Shown: positions 12,797-24,989, counted from the stretch's first letter. The stretch: 64,000 nt of DNA from Haematobia irritans (GCF_050003625.1 NC_134398.1:65790891-65854890); one strand, 5' to 3'. Numbers and translations: made by a program. Notes: generated by a model not told the origin, from the sequence alone.

Positions 12797-13955
12797 AAAC
12801 AAGTAAGTAAAGTCTAAAGTCGGGCGGGGCCGACTATATTATACACTTCCCCACTTTGTAGACCAAAATGTGTGTTACCATCTCAACTCCTTCATGAAGG
12901 TTTGTATTCCCATATACAAATATTTATATCTTAACCGGTTTGGAGGCTTCTACAAAATCTCTAGAACTAAAATTTAAATCGGCTTATGCTCTGAGATGAA
13001 GTTCAATGTTACTAAAAAAATGGGAAACATTTAATTCTGAACCAATTTTGAGGCAACTTTGCAAAAGCGTATTTATGATTTATCAGTCGATAGATGTGTA
13101 TTAGAGTAATAGGAATATTGGAGTCATTTTTACAAGTGTTCGACTTAGCAGTGGCGATTTTATAAGGAAAATGTGGGTATTTTGGCCATTTTGGCCTAAA
13201 TCGGAAAAACATATATATTTCAATAAAATTACACATGCATAGTTACTCCCTCTGCAAAATTTCACGTAAATCAGAGTAAAACTTTTGCCTCTGTGGTCAT
13301 ATTAGTCCAAATCGGGCGAATGATATATATGTGAGTTATATCTAAATCTGAACCGATTTCAATAAAATTTACCACACTTGACTACACTACTAATTGTATT
13401 CCTAGTGCAACATTTCAAGCAAATTAGGGTAAAACTCTGGCTTAAAGGGCCGTATAAGTCCATATCGGGCGAAAGATATATATGGGAGCTATATCTAAGT
13501 CTGAACCGATTTCAACTAAATTTGGCACAATTAACGATACTATTAATCGTACTCCTTGTGCAAAATTTGAAGCAAATCAGGATAAAACTCTGGCTTTTGT
13601 GGCCATATAAGTGCAAATCGGACGAAAGATATATATGGGAGCTATATCTAAATCTTAACCGATTTGGCTGATATTTTGCATATTTTTCGAGAGCCGCAAA
13701 CCATTTAGCTGTACGAAATTTTAAGAAAATAAGTTGATAAATACGTCAATTATGACCAGATCGGTGATAATATATATGGCAGCTATATCTAAATCTGAAC
13801 CGACATTTTTCAAATCGAAATCCATTGCAAATTGCATTTTCAAGAGTTGTATTGTATGCAAAACATTTATACGAAAGGGAGCAACTAAAGTTTTTTTGCT
13901 TTTTTTTAAACGAAGTTTATTTAAATGCGCTTGTATGTGCAATAAGACTTCGATT
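12797..13955 (+). mobile_element. Helentron-like element, family B, copy 2 (right end missing)
   Basis: Starts with AAACAAGTAAGTAAAGTC and the stem-loop AGTCGGGCGGGGCCGACT. The units with ATATATGGGAGCTATATCTA begin at about 13,470 and 13,630, roughly 153 bp apart. It runs into the next B element without a TATACCC end. Confidence 0.68.
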
Positions 13956-14657
13956 TAAATAAATAAGGAAAGTCTAAAGTTGTGCGGGCTCGACTATAAT
14001 ACCCTTCACCACTTTGTAGACCAATATTTTGATACCATCTCAACTTTTTCAAATTTGTTGGAAGCTATATAAAGTTTCATATTCCCATGTATGTATATTT
14101 GAATCTCTGGGACGAAACATACTCTAAGTAAATAAAGAAGGGACATATTTGAAGCTAATGTCATTTGTATGCAGTTTCGCAAAAGTGCATTTAAGATTTA
14201 TCGGGCTATACATATGTATTAGAGATATAGATAAATTCGATAGATTTCAACAATTTTTTCTACCTAGCAGTGAATATTTTACAAAACGGCCATCGACTGC
14301 CGCAAATCTCTCAACGAGATGGCTGAGCAGTACAATATTCCTGTGACCTATACCTAATATGGGCGCCCTGACACAGGAACATCCCAGGGAACACCGAAGC
14401 GAATGAGCAAGCAAGCCTAGGAACTACCATACATATTCAAGTTAATTTAGTCAACGATTGAAAATTTTAAAATTTTTAATTAAAAAATACATGGACAGAC
14501 GGACGGACGGACACCAAGCGCTAGATCGACTCAGGAGGTGATTCTGAGTCGATCGGTATATATTTTATGGGGTCTAAAATCAATATTTCTGGTAGGCACA
14601 TTTTTTGGCCGATCAAACTTATTATACCCAAACCACTATGTGGTTTAGGGTATAAAA
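13956..14657 (+). mobile_element. Helentron-like element, family B, copy 3, with a captured coding fragment
   Basis: Begins AAATAAGGAAAGTCTAAAGT with a decayed hairpin (GTGCGGGCTCGAC). It follows B sequence to about 14,284, where B text is replaced by a GC-richer segment. It resumes the B core at about 14,490 with GACAGACGGACGGACGGACA, then AGATCGACTCAGGAGGTG. It ends with CCCAAACCACTATGTGGTTT and AGGGTATAAAA, a complete terminal hairpin. Confidence 0.68.
14286..14406 (+). pseudogene. Captured C-terminal coding fragment of an unidentified protein
   Basis: This segment is visibly GC-richer than its surroundings and reads like coding sequence. From 14,286 the frame gives TAIDCRKSLNEMAEQYNIPV and then TYT before a TAA at about 14,355. 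Shifting by one base gives a continuation NMGALTQEHPREHRSE that closes with TGA at 14,404-14,406. The simplest reading is the last roughly 40 codons of a host gene with one inserted base, followed by a little 3' untranslated sequence to about 14,450. No initiator, promoter or splice site is present, so it is presumably non-functional. I do not recognise the protein. Its position inside a Helentron-like element suggests gene-fragment capture, which is established for Helitrons. Chance coding appearance over 40 codons cannot be excluded. Confidence 0.45.
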
Positions 14658-15400
14658 ATTAATGGATATGTTACAATTAACATTTTAATAAAACTAAGAA
14701 GACTAAGGCAATTAAAAAAGGTAATGACTTTTTTATATTTAACTAAAACAATCAATTTTTTAGTCAAAATAAAAACACAATATCAGTTAAGAAAATAATT
14801 AAAACTAGTAACGTTTATAATGTTGAAATTAATCAACATCAATTAAATATTTTATTGAATCAATTAAAAACTTAATATTGGTTTACTTGTCGCTACCATC
14901 AATTGTACTTTTTGTGCAAAATCTGAAGCAAATAACCTATTGAAACTCAGGCCTCTGGGACATCCGTATCAAGTGAAAGATATATATGCGAGCTATATCA
15001 AAATCTGAAGCGATTCCGGCCTCTAGGGCCATATAAGAGCATATCGGAATTTAATTCTAAGACCATCGGTATACTAAACGACAGAACAAACTTTTAAACA
15101 AACGAAATTCCGTTTTATTCACAAAAAAAAAAAATCGTTTGCCCTATGGTACCAAGAGGAATACGAATTAGCAAATATTTTTGCGTATTTCAAATTTTTT
15201 TCCTTTAAGCTGAGTACTATGAAACCAGCTTGTTTTCACGGTTACTTTTTTAATTATTTAATTTAGAAATATAAATTATTTGCAGTCAATTCCTTGGATC
15301 TTTTCCATCCATTATTTGGCAAGACTTGATCAAAATTTAATCGTCTTCAAAAATATATTTGCACTTTTAATTTAGTATTTTGGTGAAAAAACCGAACATA
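14658..15400. other. AT-rich stretch with a short family B remnant
   Basis: Bases about 14,885-15,070 hold a decayed B unit ('caattgtactttttgtgcaa', then GATATATATGCGAGCTATAT) and a bit of the B core. Bases 15,071-15,120 resemble the ends of the MITE at 59,728. No gene seen. Confidence 0.5.
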
Positions 15401-15650
15401 CACCCAGAGAAGGAATTTGATCACCTCAAACATGTTTTAAGAGCAAAATGTTATTTTTGGGTGGTGACCATGTAACATGGTTTTAGCAACCATGTTATTT
15501 TCTCGGAAATCATGTATCTGATTTCGGCAAGCAGGTTATATTTGACGAGAAAATAACATTTTAGTGACAAACATGTTACATGGTCACCATACAAAAATAA
15601 CATTTTGCTCTTGAAACATGTTTGAGGTGATCATATTCCTTCTCTGCGTG
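15401..15650. mobile_element. Fold-back MITE with long inverted repeats, TA target duplication
   Basis: Exactly 250 bp, flanked by TA (15,399-15,400 and 15,651-15,652). The two halves are imperfect reverse complements over about 110 bp. Shared words include CAGAGAAGGAA, GATCACCTCAAACATGTTT, GAGCAAAATGTTATTTTTG and GGTGACCATGTAACATG. Ends are CACCCAGAG and CTCTGCGTG. Family F has the same outer ends. Confidence 0.88.
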
Positions 15651-15655
15651 TAATA

Positions 15656-16029
15656 CAGCATTCCCTCGGTTTACGTTGTTTCGATTTACGTCGTCAAATT
15701 TTTTGTTCCATCCAACTTCGATTTACGTCGGCATTAGATTTACGTCGTCGATTTTTTGCAAACTTTATCGGAAACGCATTCCATAAGTGAAATAAGTACC
15801 AACGATGATGACATTGAAACATTTATTTCTTAAATTCTTACGGAAAATTCGAAGTGGCGGTGTTTTTTTTATATGCATACAACGTAACCGTTTTTCATTT
15901 AGTTATGAAGTTAATTTTTAAACCCTGGACTTAAGAGAAAGTATGAGCAATTGTTAATTCGGTTTACGTCGTTTCGATTAACGTCGTTAAATTCCTGAAC
16001 CAACCACGACGTAAATCGAGAGATTACTG
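15656..16029. mobile_element. Tigger/pogo-like MITE, TA target duplication
   Basis: Flanked by TA (15,654-15,655 and 16,030-16,031). Terminal repeats are CAGCATTCCCTCGGTTTACG on the left and, read from the right, CAGTAATCTCTCGATTTACG, with further internal GTTTCGATTTACGTCGTC repeats. CAG starts, TA duplication and TCTCGATTTACG-like ends are typical of Tigger-type members of the Tc1/mariner superfamily. It carries no transposase. Confidence 0.8.
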
Positions 16030-16031
16030 TA

Positions 16032-17862
16032 CTCACCTTTAGCAAGAACATTTTTGAGCCACTGTTATTAGCATTTCTCACAAAGGGAAACCCTTATGGA
16101 CTATATATCACATTTAACTATTTAGGGGTTCCGTATTGAGATACCAGAACAATGGAATTGGAAAAAAATGTGATTTTGGAAACAGCAGGCGGTCAATACA
16201 AGAAAACAGACATGCCGACAACAACACTCATCTAACCTCGCTTTTTATCTCAGTTCCTGAAAAACTCGTACACATATTCACAGCTTCATTGGCCCTGCCA
16301 GACAAACTTTGTTTGATTTAACTGACAGCGAGCAACAGCGGGGTGGCACCACCTTGACAGTGATAGGTCTTTGGTCTGTCTACTGATTTAACAGACTTAA
16401 TACCACAAAGTAACAGCAACAAGGGAATTAGAGTTCAATTTTGCTGACACAACGAGTAACCTTTCTTTAGGCCCACTCCCCTTCATTCGTCCTGAGTGTC
16501 GAAGTTTGCGATGCTTGCCTTTTTCGCAGCATAATTCTCCAGGACTAGATTGTTTGTCTTTGAAAAGGCTCACGGTATGTGTAGAAGTTCCCACAGGCTT
16601 CTAATGCTGCCAGTTCAATTGTGAGCTCCTGCTGATGCCTTTGCAAATGACGCTTAGAACGCCTCCTTTCTTCAATGGGATATAAGCGAAAATAAAAATT
16701 TGTTAAAGCATTCCTGTGAAATCTGTAAATTGCCATGTCATTATTTGTTAAAATCAAACCTGGTGAAATGTTCATCTATTCAGGGTGGAATAATTGAGGG
16801 CAAACACTAGCCACCCATTGACATGGCATTGGTTGTTGCAAACATTGCAGGATATTGAACCCAAAAGGCGTTTACTCTTTATTGAAATTTTTGGGCAGTT
16901 ATTATTACAGTTGGTGGTGTCAAAATGTATAATTGGCAACATGAAAAATAAAACTGGGGGACAATAAGGATTGATGAAAATATCCGCTTGAATAGATGAG
17001 GTAAAACAAATAAGCATGGGGTGAGGACCATTCGGTAGGATCGAAGTTCATATATCATTATTAATTGTCTAACAATCTAAACTTCGTATTATAAAAGTTA
17101 AAACTGCACAAAAAGAAATCTTGTAGATATAAATATAGGTTAATTGCTTATAAAATACGTGAGAGTAAATTCTTAGTGCTTAAAAATTAAAATAAAAAAG
17201 ATACATCATGAGCAGGATTCATTGTGGATGTAAATAATTGGAAATTCTATATAAATTGCGGCTCGTGAATTCAAAACACATATAATTGAGATATTGTCCT
17301 TTATTAGAGATTGTAACCAAAAATTGACGGATAGAATTGCGGCTTCTAAAATCTCAAAAAATCAAAACGGTATATTTGGGAGAATGATATATCTGTAACT
17401 AAACTTTTAAAACTTTTGATCGCAAAACCAATTATTTTTTTCATTGAGGCAATCAATTATTAATTGTAAACAGAGAATTTTTCCTCTAATTCAATCATAA
17501 CATCAATTGATATAATTTGTTTTTAATTGAAATGTCTTCAAAGATTTGATTGACAAATTTCAATTAACTGTTTTAATAATTCAAATAAGAATGTAATTAA
17601 TGTTCATGGTCATACTCAATTAATTTTTTAATTAACTAACGATTTTCAATGACTTTGTTAACTGACTTACCCCCATTTTCATGAAGCTCCGTTTGCGCTA
17701 CGTTAGCTAACGAACTGTTAAACTGTACTATGGACGTATCTGTCATATTGCTTATATTCCATATGTCAGTTATGAACTTAATTCCTAAAAATTTTTCAGT
17801 TAAAGTTTGATAAAAAAAATTTATTGTATCCACAAATTAATAGTCTTTGGTTTACATTTTCA
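16032..17862. other. Stretch without a recognisable gene
   Basis: Six short frames (61-81 codons) overlap on both strands with no consistent coding signal. GC content is slightly higher at 16,320-16,700. I see no RNA gene or terminal repeat. Confidence 0.4.
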
Positions 17863-18096
17863 TACCCATAGAATGGTGATGGGGGTACAAATTATCAGGA
17901 GGAAATTCTAAGACGATATAACCATCCGTATGTCTGTCTGTAATCACGCTAAAGCCTTTGATATAGCCCCCGTACAAACCTGCCTCCGATTTCGAGTCTT
18001 AGACTTGTAGAAACCGTATTTTTTTTCCGATTCACCGGAATTCTACAGGTATTTGAAAGGTATTGTGTCAAATCAGTCCATGTATTCATATATCCC
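17863..18096 (-). mobile_element. Helentron-like element, family C, copy 4, left piece
   Basis: Begins ATACCCATAGAATGGTGATG, the C hairpin end with a small deletion. Core words follow ('gaaattctaagacgatataa', GTCTGTCTGTAATCACGCTA). A unit then stops at TATATCCC where the consensus is TATAGCCCCCATATAG. It resumes at 24,286. Confidence 0.6.
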
Positions 18097-18585
18097 TAGG
18101 GTGTCAAAGTAACCGGTTTTTTGGAAATGTCGGGTTTTGGTTTTTTAAATGTCGGTTTTCGGTTTTTTGACGCTTACAAATATACATCTTCAGTGCATTG
18201 TATATACTGAAAAAAAATATATTTTTTTTTAAGGACCCGTGTAAAAATTGGAGGATCCAATAATATCTAATAATATCAAATTTTACCGAATTGGATCTGT
18301 TCAGATATTGGTTCAGATATAATTGGATCTGCACAGATATGCTATATATAGCGCTAGACCTGGTTAGATATAATCGCAGATCTCATCATATATGGTGTAA
18401 TATCTAATTATATCTCCCATATCTAATAATATATGCTTAGATAGGACCATGTATAGCACTATATCTAATAAGATATGGTATATATAACATCATATCTGAC
18501 TATATATGGGGTTAAATGCGGTCCAAAAGATAATAAAAAATCATGAACACGTTAAAAATACTTGAAATACACCACTTAAAAAAAC

Positions 18586-20060
18586 AAAAACAAGTAAGGA
18601 AAGTCTAAAGTCGGGCGGGGCCGACTATATTATACCCTGCACCACTTTGTAGATCAAAATTTTCGATACCATATCACATCCGTCAAATGTACATTTAAAT
18701 ATCACTCGATTTGGACAGAATTTGATAGACTATTACAAAATCTATAGACTCAACATTTAAGTTGGCTAATGCACTAGGGTGGACCACAATTTTAGTAAAA
18801 AAATATGGGAAACATTTAAATCTGAAGCAATTTTAAGGAAACTTCGCAAAAGTTTATTAATGATTTATCGCTCGATATATATGTATTAGAAGTTTAGGAA
18901 AATTAGAGTCATTTTTACAACTTTTCGACTAAGCAGTGGCGATTTAACAAGGAAAATGTTGGTATTTTGACCATTTTTGTCGAAATCAGAAAAACATATA
19001 TATGGGAGCTATATCTAAATCTGAACCGATTTCAATCAAATTTGGCACACATGACTATATTACTAATTGTACTCCTAGTGCAAAATTTCAACCAAATTGG
19101 GCCAAAACTCTGGCTTCTGGGGCCATATAAGTCCATATCGGGCGAAAAATATATATGGAAGCTATATCTAAATCTGAACCGATTTCAATCAAATTTGGCA
19201 CACATGACTATACTACCAATTGTACTCCTTGTGCAAAATTTCAAGCTAATCGGGATAAAACTCTGGCTTCTGGGTCCATATAAGTGCATATCGGGCGAAA
19301 GATATATATGGGAGCTATATCTAAATCTGAATCGATTTCAACCAAATTTGGCACGCATAGCTACAATGCCAAATCTACTCCCTGTGCAAAATTTCAACCA
19401 AATTTGGCCAAAACCCTGGCTTTTAGGACCATATTAGTCCATATCGGGCGAAAGATATATATGGGAGCTATATCTAAATCTGAACCGATTTCAATCAAAT
19501 TTTGCACAATTGACTATATACTACTAATTGTACTCCTAGTGCAAAATTTCAACCAAATTCGGCCAAAAATCTGGCTTCTGGGACCATATAAGTCCATATC
19601 GGGCGAAAGATATATATGGGAGCTATATCTAAATCTCAACCGATTTCAATCAAATTTTCTACACTTGACTATACGACTAAGTGTTATGTTTGTACCAAAT
19701 TTCAAGCAAATCGGTATAAAACTCTGGCTGCTGGGCCCATATTAGTGCATATCGGGCGAAAGATATATATGGGAGCTATATCTAAATCTGAATCGATTTC
19801 AACCAAAACCAATGGGGTTCTATTCTGACCCAAATTAGGAGCATGTGCCAAATTTGAAGGCGATTGGACTTAAATTGCGACCCAGACTTTGATCACAAAA
19901 ATGTGTTCACAGACAGACGGACGGACAGACGGACATGGTTATATCGACTCAGGGACCCACCCTGAGCATTATTGCCAAAAACACCATGTGTCTATCTCGT
20001 CTCCTTCTGGGTGTTACAAACATATGCACTAACTTATAATACCCTGTGGCGCAGGGTAAT
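18586..20060 (+). mobile_element. Helentron-like element, family B, copy 4 (best tandem array)
   Basis: Starts AAAACAAGTAAGGAAAGTCT with the hairpin AGTCGGGCGGGGCCGACT. The units begin (CGATTTCAA) at 19,027, 19,180, 19,333, 19,486 and 19,641, with spacings of 153, 153, 153 and 155. A GACAGACGGACGGACAGACG microsatellite lies at 19,911-19,933 and the terminus is ATACCCTGTGGCGCAGGGTA. The overlapping 156-, 153- and 70-codon plus-strand frames are translations of these units, for example YIWELYLNLNRF repeated, and are not genes. Confidence 0.8.
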
Positions 20061-20838
20061 ATATACACAAAGTCGTAATATATACACAAAGTTTCAGATG
20101 GAAAATTACTTTTATTTATTTATTTAATCGCAATATCTTGGTTTCCGGAAACGTTTCCTACAAAATAGCAACGGTTTGGTTGCTTGTGTGGCACGTAATT
20201 GTTAAAAGCAAACGTTGTCCAGATAACCAAACAGCCGTACCTTGAGGATGTAGGGGCTTCTCAACAATACCTCCTTGGTTTTCTGAGCTTCAGAAAGGAC
20301 AATTTTGCTTATTGACGCAGGCACCGAATGTTAATGAAATCATTAGTCAAGATGATTATCCGATGGAATTCCGGATTCTGTGACTACAACAATGCTTTTT
20401 TAATATTTATAGAGTAAATTTAATTTAATGCGTTTTACTTTTATTAATTGCGCAAATTGTACTTGTTAAATTTCAAATAACAAAAGTTTATTTTTTTCTA
20501 TCTATCATATCGATGTCCTCATTCCAGAGTACGCTAAGTTGACTTAGAATTTTTTGATGGAGTTCGTTGTTTTTTATTCGGATTGATGTGAATTGCATCC
20601 TGTCAAAAGTTCGAATTTATTGGACACTTCTATCAAAAGTTATTGTTAATATTGTACGCAGCCCGTGACTAACGTTTTAACAATTTCCAATCCAAAAAGG
20701 GCAACAAGCTTTGTTCGGTCTAAAGGGGTCTAGGTCATTTTTAGCCATGTACATACTAAAAAAATCCACAATAAACATGATTTTAAAATCGAAAAAGTGA
20801 ATTTATATCTTATACGGTATTTGAGAAATTCCAAAAAA
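20061..20838. other. Stretch without a recognisable feature
   Basis: No coding frame of note, no inverted ends and no RNA signal. It lies between complete B and D elements. Confidence 0.4.
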
Positions 20839-22489
20839 AAAACAAGTATATACGGCCGTAAGTTCGGCCAGGCCGAAGCTTATGTACCCTCCACCATGGA
20901 TTGCGTAGAAACTTCTACTGAAGACTGTCATCCACAATCGATTTACTTGGGTTGCGGTAACTTTTGTCGATGACAAGGTATCTTAGAACTTCCTAATACC
21001 GTAATATATACCTCGTAGTTCATACGTGGTATATATTAAACTTAAAGTGGCCGATTAAATACGTATATAATTAGGTTTGACAAAATTTTCTATAGAAATC
21101 AAATTTTAACAAAATAAAATTTTGACAATATTTTCTATAGAAGTAAAATTTGGACAAAATTTTCTATAGAAATACGATTTTAACAAAATTTTCTATAGAA
21201 ATAACATTTTGACAAAACTTTCTATAGAAATAAAATTTTTATTAAATTTTCAAAAGATTTAAAATTTGCCAACATTCTCTATAGAATTAAAATTTTGACA
21301 ACATTTTCTACAGAAATAACATTTTGCCAAATTTTCTATAGAAATAAAATTTGACAAAATTTTTTATAGGAATAAAATTTCGACAAATTTTGCTAGATTA
21401 TTTTTTCTCGAGTGGCAAGCATGATTATGAACCGATATGGACCAATTTTTGTGTGATTGGGGATCGGCTATATATAACTATAGACCGATATGGACCAATT
21501 TTGGCATGGTTATTAGCGGCCATATATTAACACCACTTTGCAAATTTCAACCGGATCGGATGAATTTTGCTCGTCCAAGTGGCTCCGGAGTTCAAATCTG
21601 GGGATCGGTTTATATAGGGGCTATATATAATTATGGACTGATATGGACCAATTTTTGAATGGTTCTTAGAGACTATATACTAATATCATGTACCAAATTT
21701 AAGCCGGATCGGATGAAATTTGCTTCTCTTAGAGGATCCGCAAACCAAATCTGGTAATCGGTTTATATGGGGGCTATATATAATTAAGGACCGATATGGA
21801 CCAATTTTTGCATGGTTGTTAGAGACCATATACTAACACCACGTACCAAATTTCAACCGGATCGGATGAATTTTGCTCCTCTAAGAGGCTCCGGAGTTCA
21901 AATCTGGGAATCGGTTTATATGGGGGCTATATATAATTATGGACCGATATGGACCAATTTCTGCATGGTTATTAGAGACTATATACTATCACCATGTACC
22001 AAATTTCAGCCTGATCGAATGAAATTTGCTTCTTTCAGAGCAATCGCAAGCCAAATTTGGGGGTCCGTTTATATGGGGGCTATACGTAAAAGTGGACCGA
22101 TATGGACCAATTTTTGCATGGTTGTTAGATACCTAATTACTAACACCATGTACCAAATTTCAGCCGGATCGGATGAAATTTGCTTCTCTTAGGGCAATCA
22201 CAAGCCAAATTTCGGGGTCCGTCTATACGTAAAAGTGGACCGATATGGCCCATTTGCAATACCATCCGACCTACATCAATAACAACTACTTGTGCCAAGT
22301 TTCAAGTCGATAGCTTGTTTCGTTCGGAAGGACGGACGGACGGACGGACGGACATGCTCAGATCGACTCAGAATTTCACCACGACCCAGAATATATATAC
22401 TTTATGGGGTCCTAGAGCAATATTTCGATGTGTTACAAACGGAATGACAAAGTTCATATACCCCCATCCTATGGTGGAGGGTATAAAAA
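20839..22489 (+). mobile_element. Helentron-like element, family D, complete copy
   Basis: The left terminus AAAACAAGTATATACGGCCG is followed by AAGTTCGGCCAGGCCGAAGC (stem TTCGGCC/GGCCGAA). The D head follows ('ctccaccatggattgcgtag'), then the TTTCTATAGAAA minisatellite (21,080-21,400), about five units, and the reversed INE-1-like core with a GGAC microsatellite (22,329-22,353). The terminus is ATACCCCCATCCTATGGTGG then AGGGTATAAAA, an excellent hairpin. Frames of 73-126 codons are unit by-products. Confidence 0.8.
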
Positions 22490-22529
22490 CTTTGAACTTG
22501 TTTCCTGTAAAATTCTCTTTTTAGACTTA

Positions 22530-22771
22530 TGCGCTCTACAGATTATCAGTTATTCCAGACGACAGTGCTCGTGTGGAACATATCCCATATAGTGTGCACA
22601 TTTTCAGTTAAGTCCGGAGGCATAATTGATACTGCTGCATGTTTATGAGATCGATAACACATTTACCGATTATTCAGTCATCGCCGACAAGTCGTATCGA
22701 TCCGACACACTGTGAGATTCTTTACAAACACCGACATTGCGTCCGGAATAACTGATAATCTGTAAAGCGCA
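22530..22771. mobile_element. Inverted-repeat MITE with TTA flanks
   Basis: The left end TGCGCTCTACAGATTATCAG, continuing TTATTCCAGACG, is repeated in reverse complement at the right as CGTCCGGAATAACTGATAAT, continuing CTGTAAAGCGCA. That is about 32 bp with few mismatches. TTA is present on both sides, a likely 3-bp target duplication. About 242 bp, no coding capacity. Confidence 0.8.
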
Positions 22772-23129
22772 TTAGTGTACTTTAGAATGGAGACATCGAT
22801 ATTTTCTAATAAATGGGTTCTATACATTAAAAAATTAAAAAAAAACCCTTCATGTTTCTATTAAATTTGACAAACCAATTCGGCCTTTAGTGTAAACGGA
22901 CCATCAGTTTCTACAAAATTTGGGCCATTATGTCAAATGTAAACGCCGTCAGGGGCATCACTAAACACTAGAAAAGCGAGAAAATTAAGAAATACAATAT
23001 AATTGTTTTAATATGGTAAAGTGTAGTTTCTTTTATTGAAGAGATTATGTAGGTAAGTAGATTGTATTTGTCATTTCCTTCCTAGTCTTTTTCATATGTT
23101 GTTTTAATACTTTCTAGATTAGGAAAAAG

Positions 23130-23400
23130 GGAAACACGGTGGTATTGGTTACCATGCCCTCCTTTCATTCAAAAGGTCATGCGTTCAATCCCAGTTCCGA
23201 CCAAAAATTATCTCGGTGGTGGATTATCTCCTCACAGTAATGCTGGTGACATTTCTTACTTCTTCAAAGATTCTCAAAATTTTCTCAACGCAACGTGATA
23301 TGCCGTTCGGACTCGATTATAAGAAAGATGTCCATTTTATTGAGCTAAACATTGAATCGTGCATCACTCGATATGTTGATCACTGTGAATTCACGATTTC
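23130..23400 (+). mobile_element. tRNA-derived SINE
   Basis: The head has a Pol III box A-like GGTGGTATTGGTTACCATG and a box B-like GCGTTCAATCCCAG about 40 bases on. The body includes 'acagtaatgctggtgacatt' and ATGCCGTTCGGACTCGATTA. It ends with TTGAGCTAAACATTGAATCG, which corresponds to the start of the insert at 49,772. The copy is diverged and lacks a clear tail. The 63-codon frame inside is not a gene. Confidence 0.65.
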
Positions 23401-24240
23401 TTTTTAAAAGTGAGTATTAAAAGCAACATAAAATTATAACCTTTTTGGCAACTTTTATTGCAACTGTCAATACCTCCTTAATTGGCTTCGATGGAATTCA
23501 ATTTATATCAAAATTGTTTGAGTGTATGTAATGCATATACTTTTTGTATTATTATGAGCAGGTATCCTATGCTGTTGAAAGATCTCGAAAAATACAAATG
23601 TATCAAATAATATACAGGTGTATCAAATTAGATCTGATTAGATGTATCTCATTTTTGAGATCTGATCAGATCCAATTTCATAGTATATAGATCTGACCAG
23701 ATATAACCATTTTTCGGATGTGCTCATATCTGACCATATCTTGGCTAAGATCTAACCATATCAAATCAGATCCCCCAATTTTTACACGGGGAGCGAAGTT
23801 TAGGCAAACGAAGTTTTCTTTTGAATCTAAAATTTTTTTTGAAAGCTAATAACAAGATTTGAGCTAATCGTCAAAATACTTCTAATAAATTGGGATTTAT
23901 TTTTTCTAAGCCGATAGCCTTTGTAGCTAGTGCTTTAATGTTTATTATAGTTTTTAAAATTGTAATAAATAGATAAATAAAATAAAAAATAAAATAAATT
24001 TTTTCTCAATGACTAAAATTTCGGCATGAAGAAAAATATTTTTTTATTTTGTGAAATCGTCGTATAGAGAGTGGTGTTGTTTTGCATCTTCAGTACCTAT
24101 CTACAAAAGTTCATCTTTGTCATATTCTTGACAAAGTAGATTGAAATTTCATTGAAATACAGAAAGCCAGTTAACCGATCGTCAAACACCGATTTTCGTG
24201 ATTAACCGAAAGTGCCAATTTTTTAGTATCCGGTCTCAGA
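23401..24240. other. AT-rich stretch, mostly the right part of the composite insertion
   Basis: Apart from the right half of the GATATC-rich element (to 23,790) and a short piece at 23,791-23,850 resembling the MITE at 59,728, I recognise nothing here. Confidence 0.4.
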
Positions 24241-24285
24241 TTGTGTAAATGAATCCGGTTAACCGGTGTCGGTTTTGGACTCCCA

Positions 24286-24680
24286 ATATAGACGCCATAT
24301 AGACCGATCTCAGAATTCGATTTCTTCGGCTTCTATAAACCGTAATTTTTAATCGAAATTGAAAATCAGACGTATTTTACAACACTTAAAAAATAAGTGT
24401 TCCGAATATATTGTATCGGTTAAAATTTTCATATAGCTCCCATATGACCGATCTCGCGATTTGACTTTCTAGGCCCCTAGAAACCGATTTGGTCGTCCAA
24501 ATTGTCAGAAAGTAAAAGTAAAATTTCCAGATTTTACTTCTCGTAATCATTCGAATAATGAGAAGTAAAAACTTCCTAAATTTAGATTTCAAACCAAGGC
24601 GTTATTACAGCAGTTTCGTGCACGTTTACATGAGATCTTTAAGATTCCTGTAAATCTTATTAAACTAAAGAATGAGCTAC
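24286..24680 (-). mobile_element. Helentron-like element, family C, copy 4, right piece
   Basis: Resumes at ATATAGACGCCATATAGACC, followed by 'cttcggcttctataaaccgt', a second unit, and the C tail ('aaatttccagattttacttc', 'gatttcaaaccaaggcgtta'). The usual terminus is not here; a C-like tail at 35,620-35,697 could be its displaced end. Confidence 0.6.
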
Positions 24681-24689
24681 CTCGTGCGA

Positions 24690-24989
24690 AAATTGAACTA
24701 AATTACACTCCACATTTCGAGATTTCCTCAAAACGTTGTTAAAAACAGGAAAATGTAATTCCCTGGTGTACTTTTCAACTGCACTTCACGAGATTACACC
24801 CTCTCATAGAAGAAAAAATGAACTAAAGTAAAGAATCACTGGCTTGACAATTTTCACCATACAGTAGTTCATTCATACTAATTTTGAGAATAGTACCAAC
24901 ATTTTCTTTTGCTTTAGTTGATATTGGAGTTATGTGTACGGTCATTGAACTATATACCCACGATTAGTTCATAAAAAGTTTGAGATATA
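24690..24989. repeat. Dispersed repeat G, copy 2, left piece
   Basis: Parallels 7900-8075, for example CCCTGGTGTACTTTTCAACT and GCACTTCACGAGATTACACC. Its last bases, 'cataaaaagtttgagatata', align with 8062-8077 just where the next element is inserted. Confidence 0.45.

Larger units (their letters stand above)
18236..23790. repeat. Two halves of a GATATC-rich element with 16-bp inverted ends
   Basis: CCCGTGTAAAAATTGG at 18,236-18,251 is matched by its exact reverse complement at 23,775-23,790. Inside each end lies sequence dense in ATATCTAATA or AGATCTGATCAGAT words (18,252-18,540; 23,590-23,774). The halves may be one element opened by later insertions, or two separate remnants. I could not define a target duplication. 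Confidence 0.4.
18097..24285. mobile_element. Probable hAT-type insertion splitting C copy 4, now a composite
   Basis: The left end is TAGGGTGTCAAAGTAACCGG; read inward from the right, the end is TGGGAGTCCAAAACCGAC with ACCGGTTAACCGG further in. Family C sequence stops at TATATCCC on the left and restarts with TATAGACGCCATATAGACC on the right, so both flanks carry a diverged copy of the consensus octamer TATAGCCC. An 8-bp duplication and YAGGG-type ends are hAT features. No hAT transposase remains; the interior is filled by other repeats. Confidence 0.45.

Noticed and set aside
18967..19828. Overlapping 156-, 153- and 70-codon plus-strand frames (YIWELYLNLNRF repeats)
   Set aside because: Translation of B units. 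Length divisible by three keeps frames open by chance.
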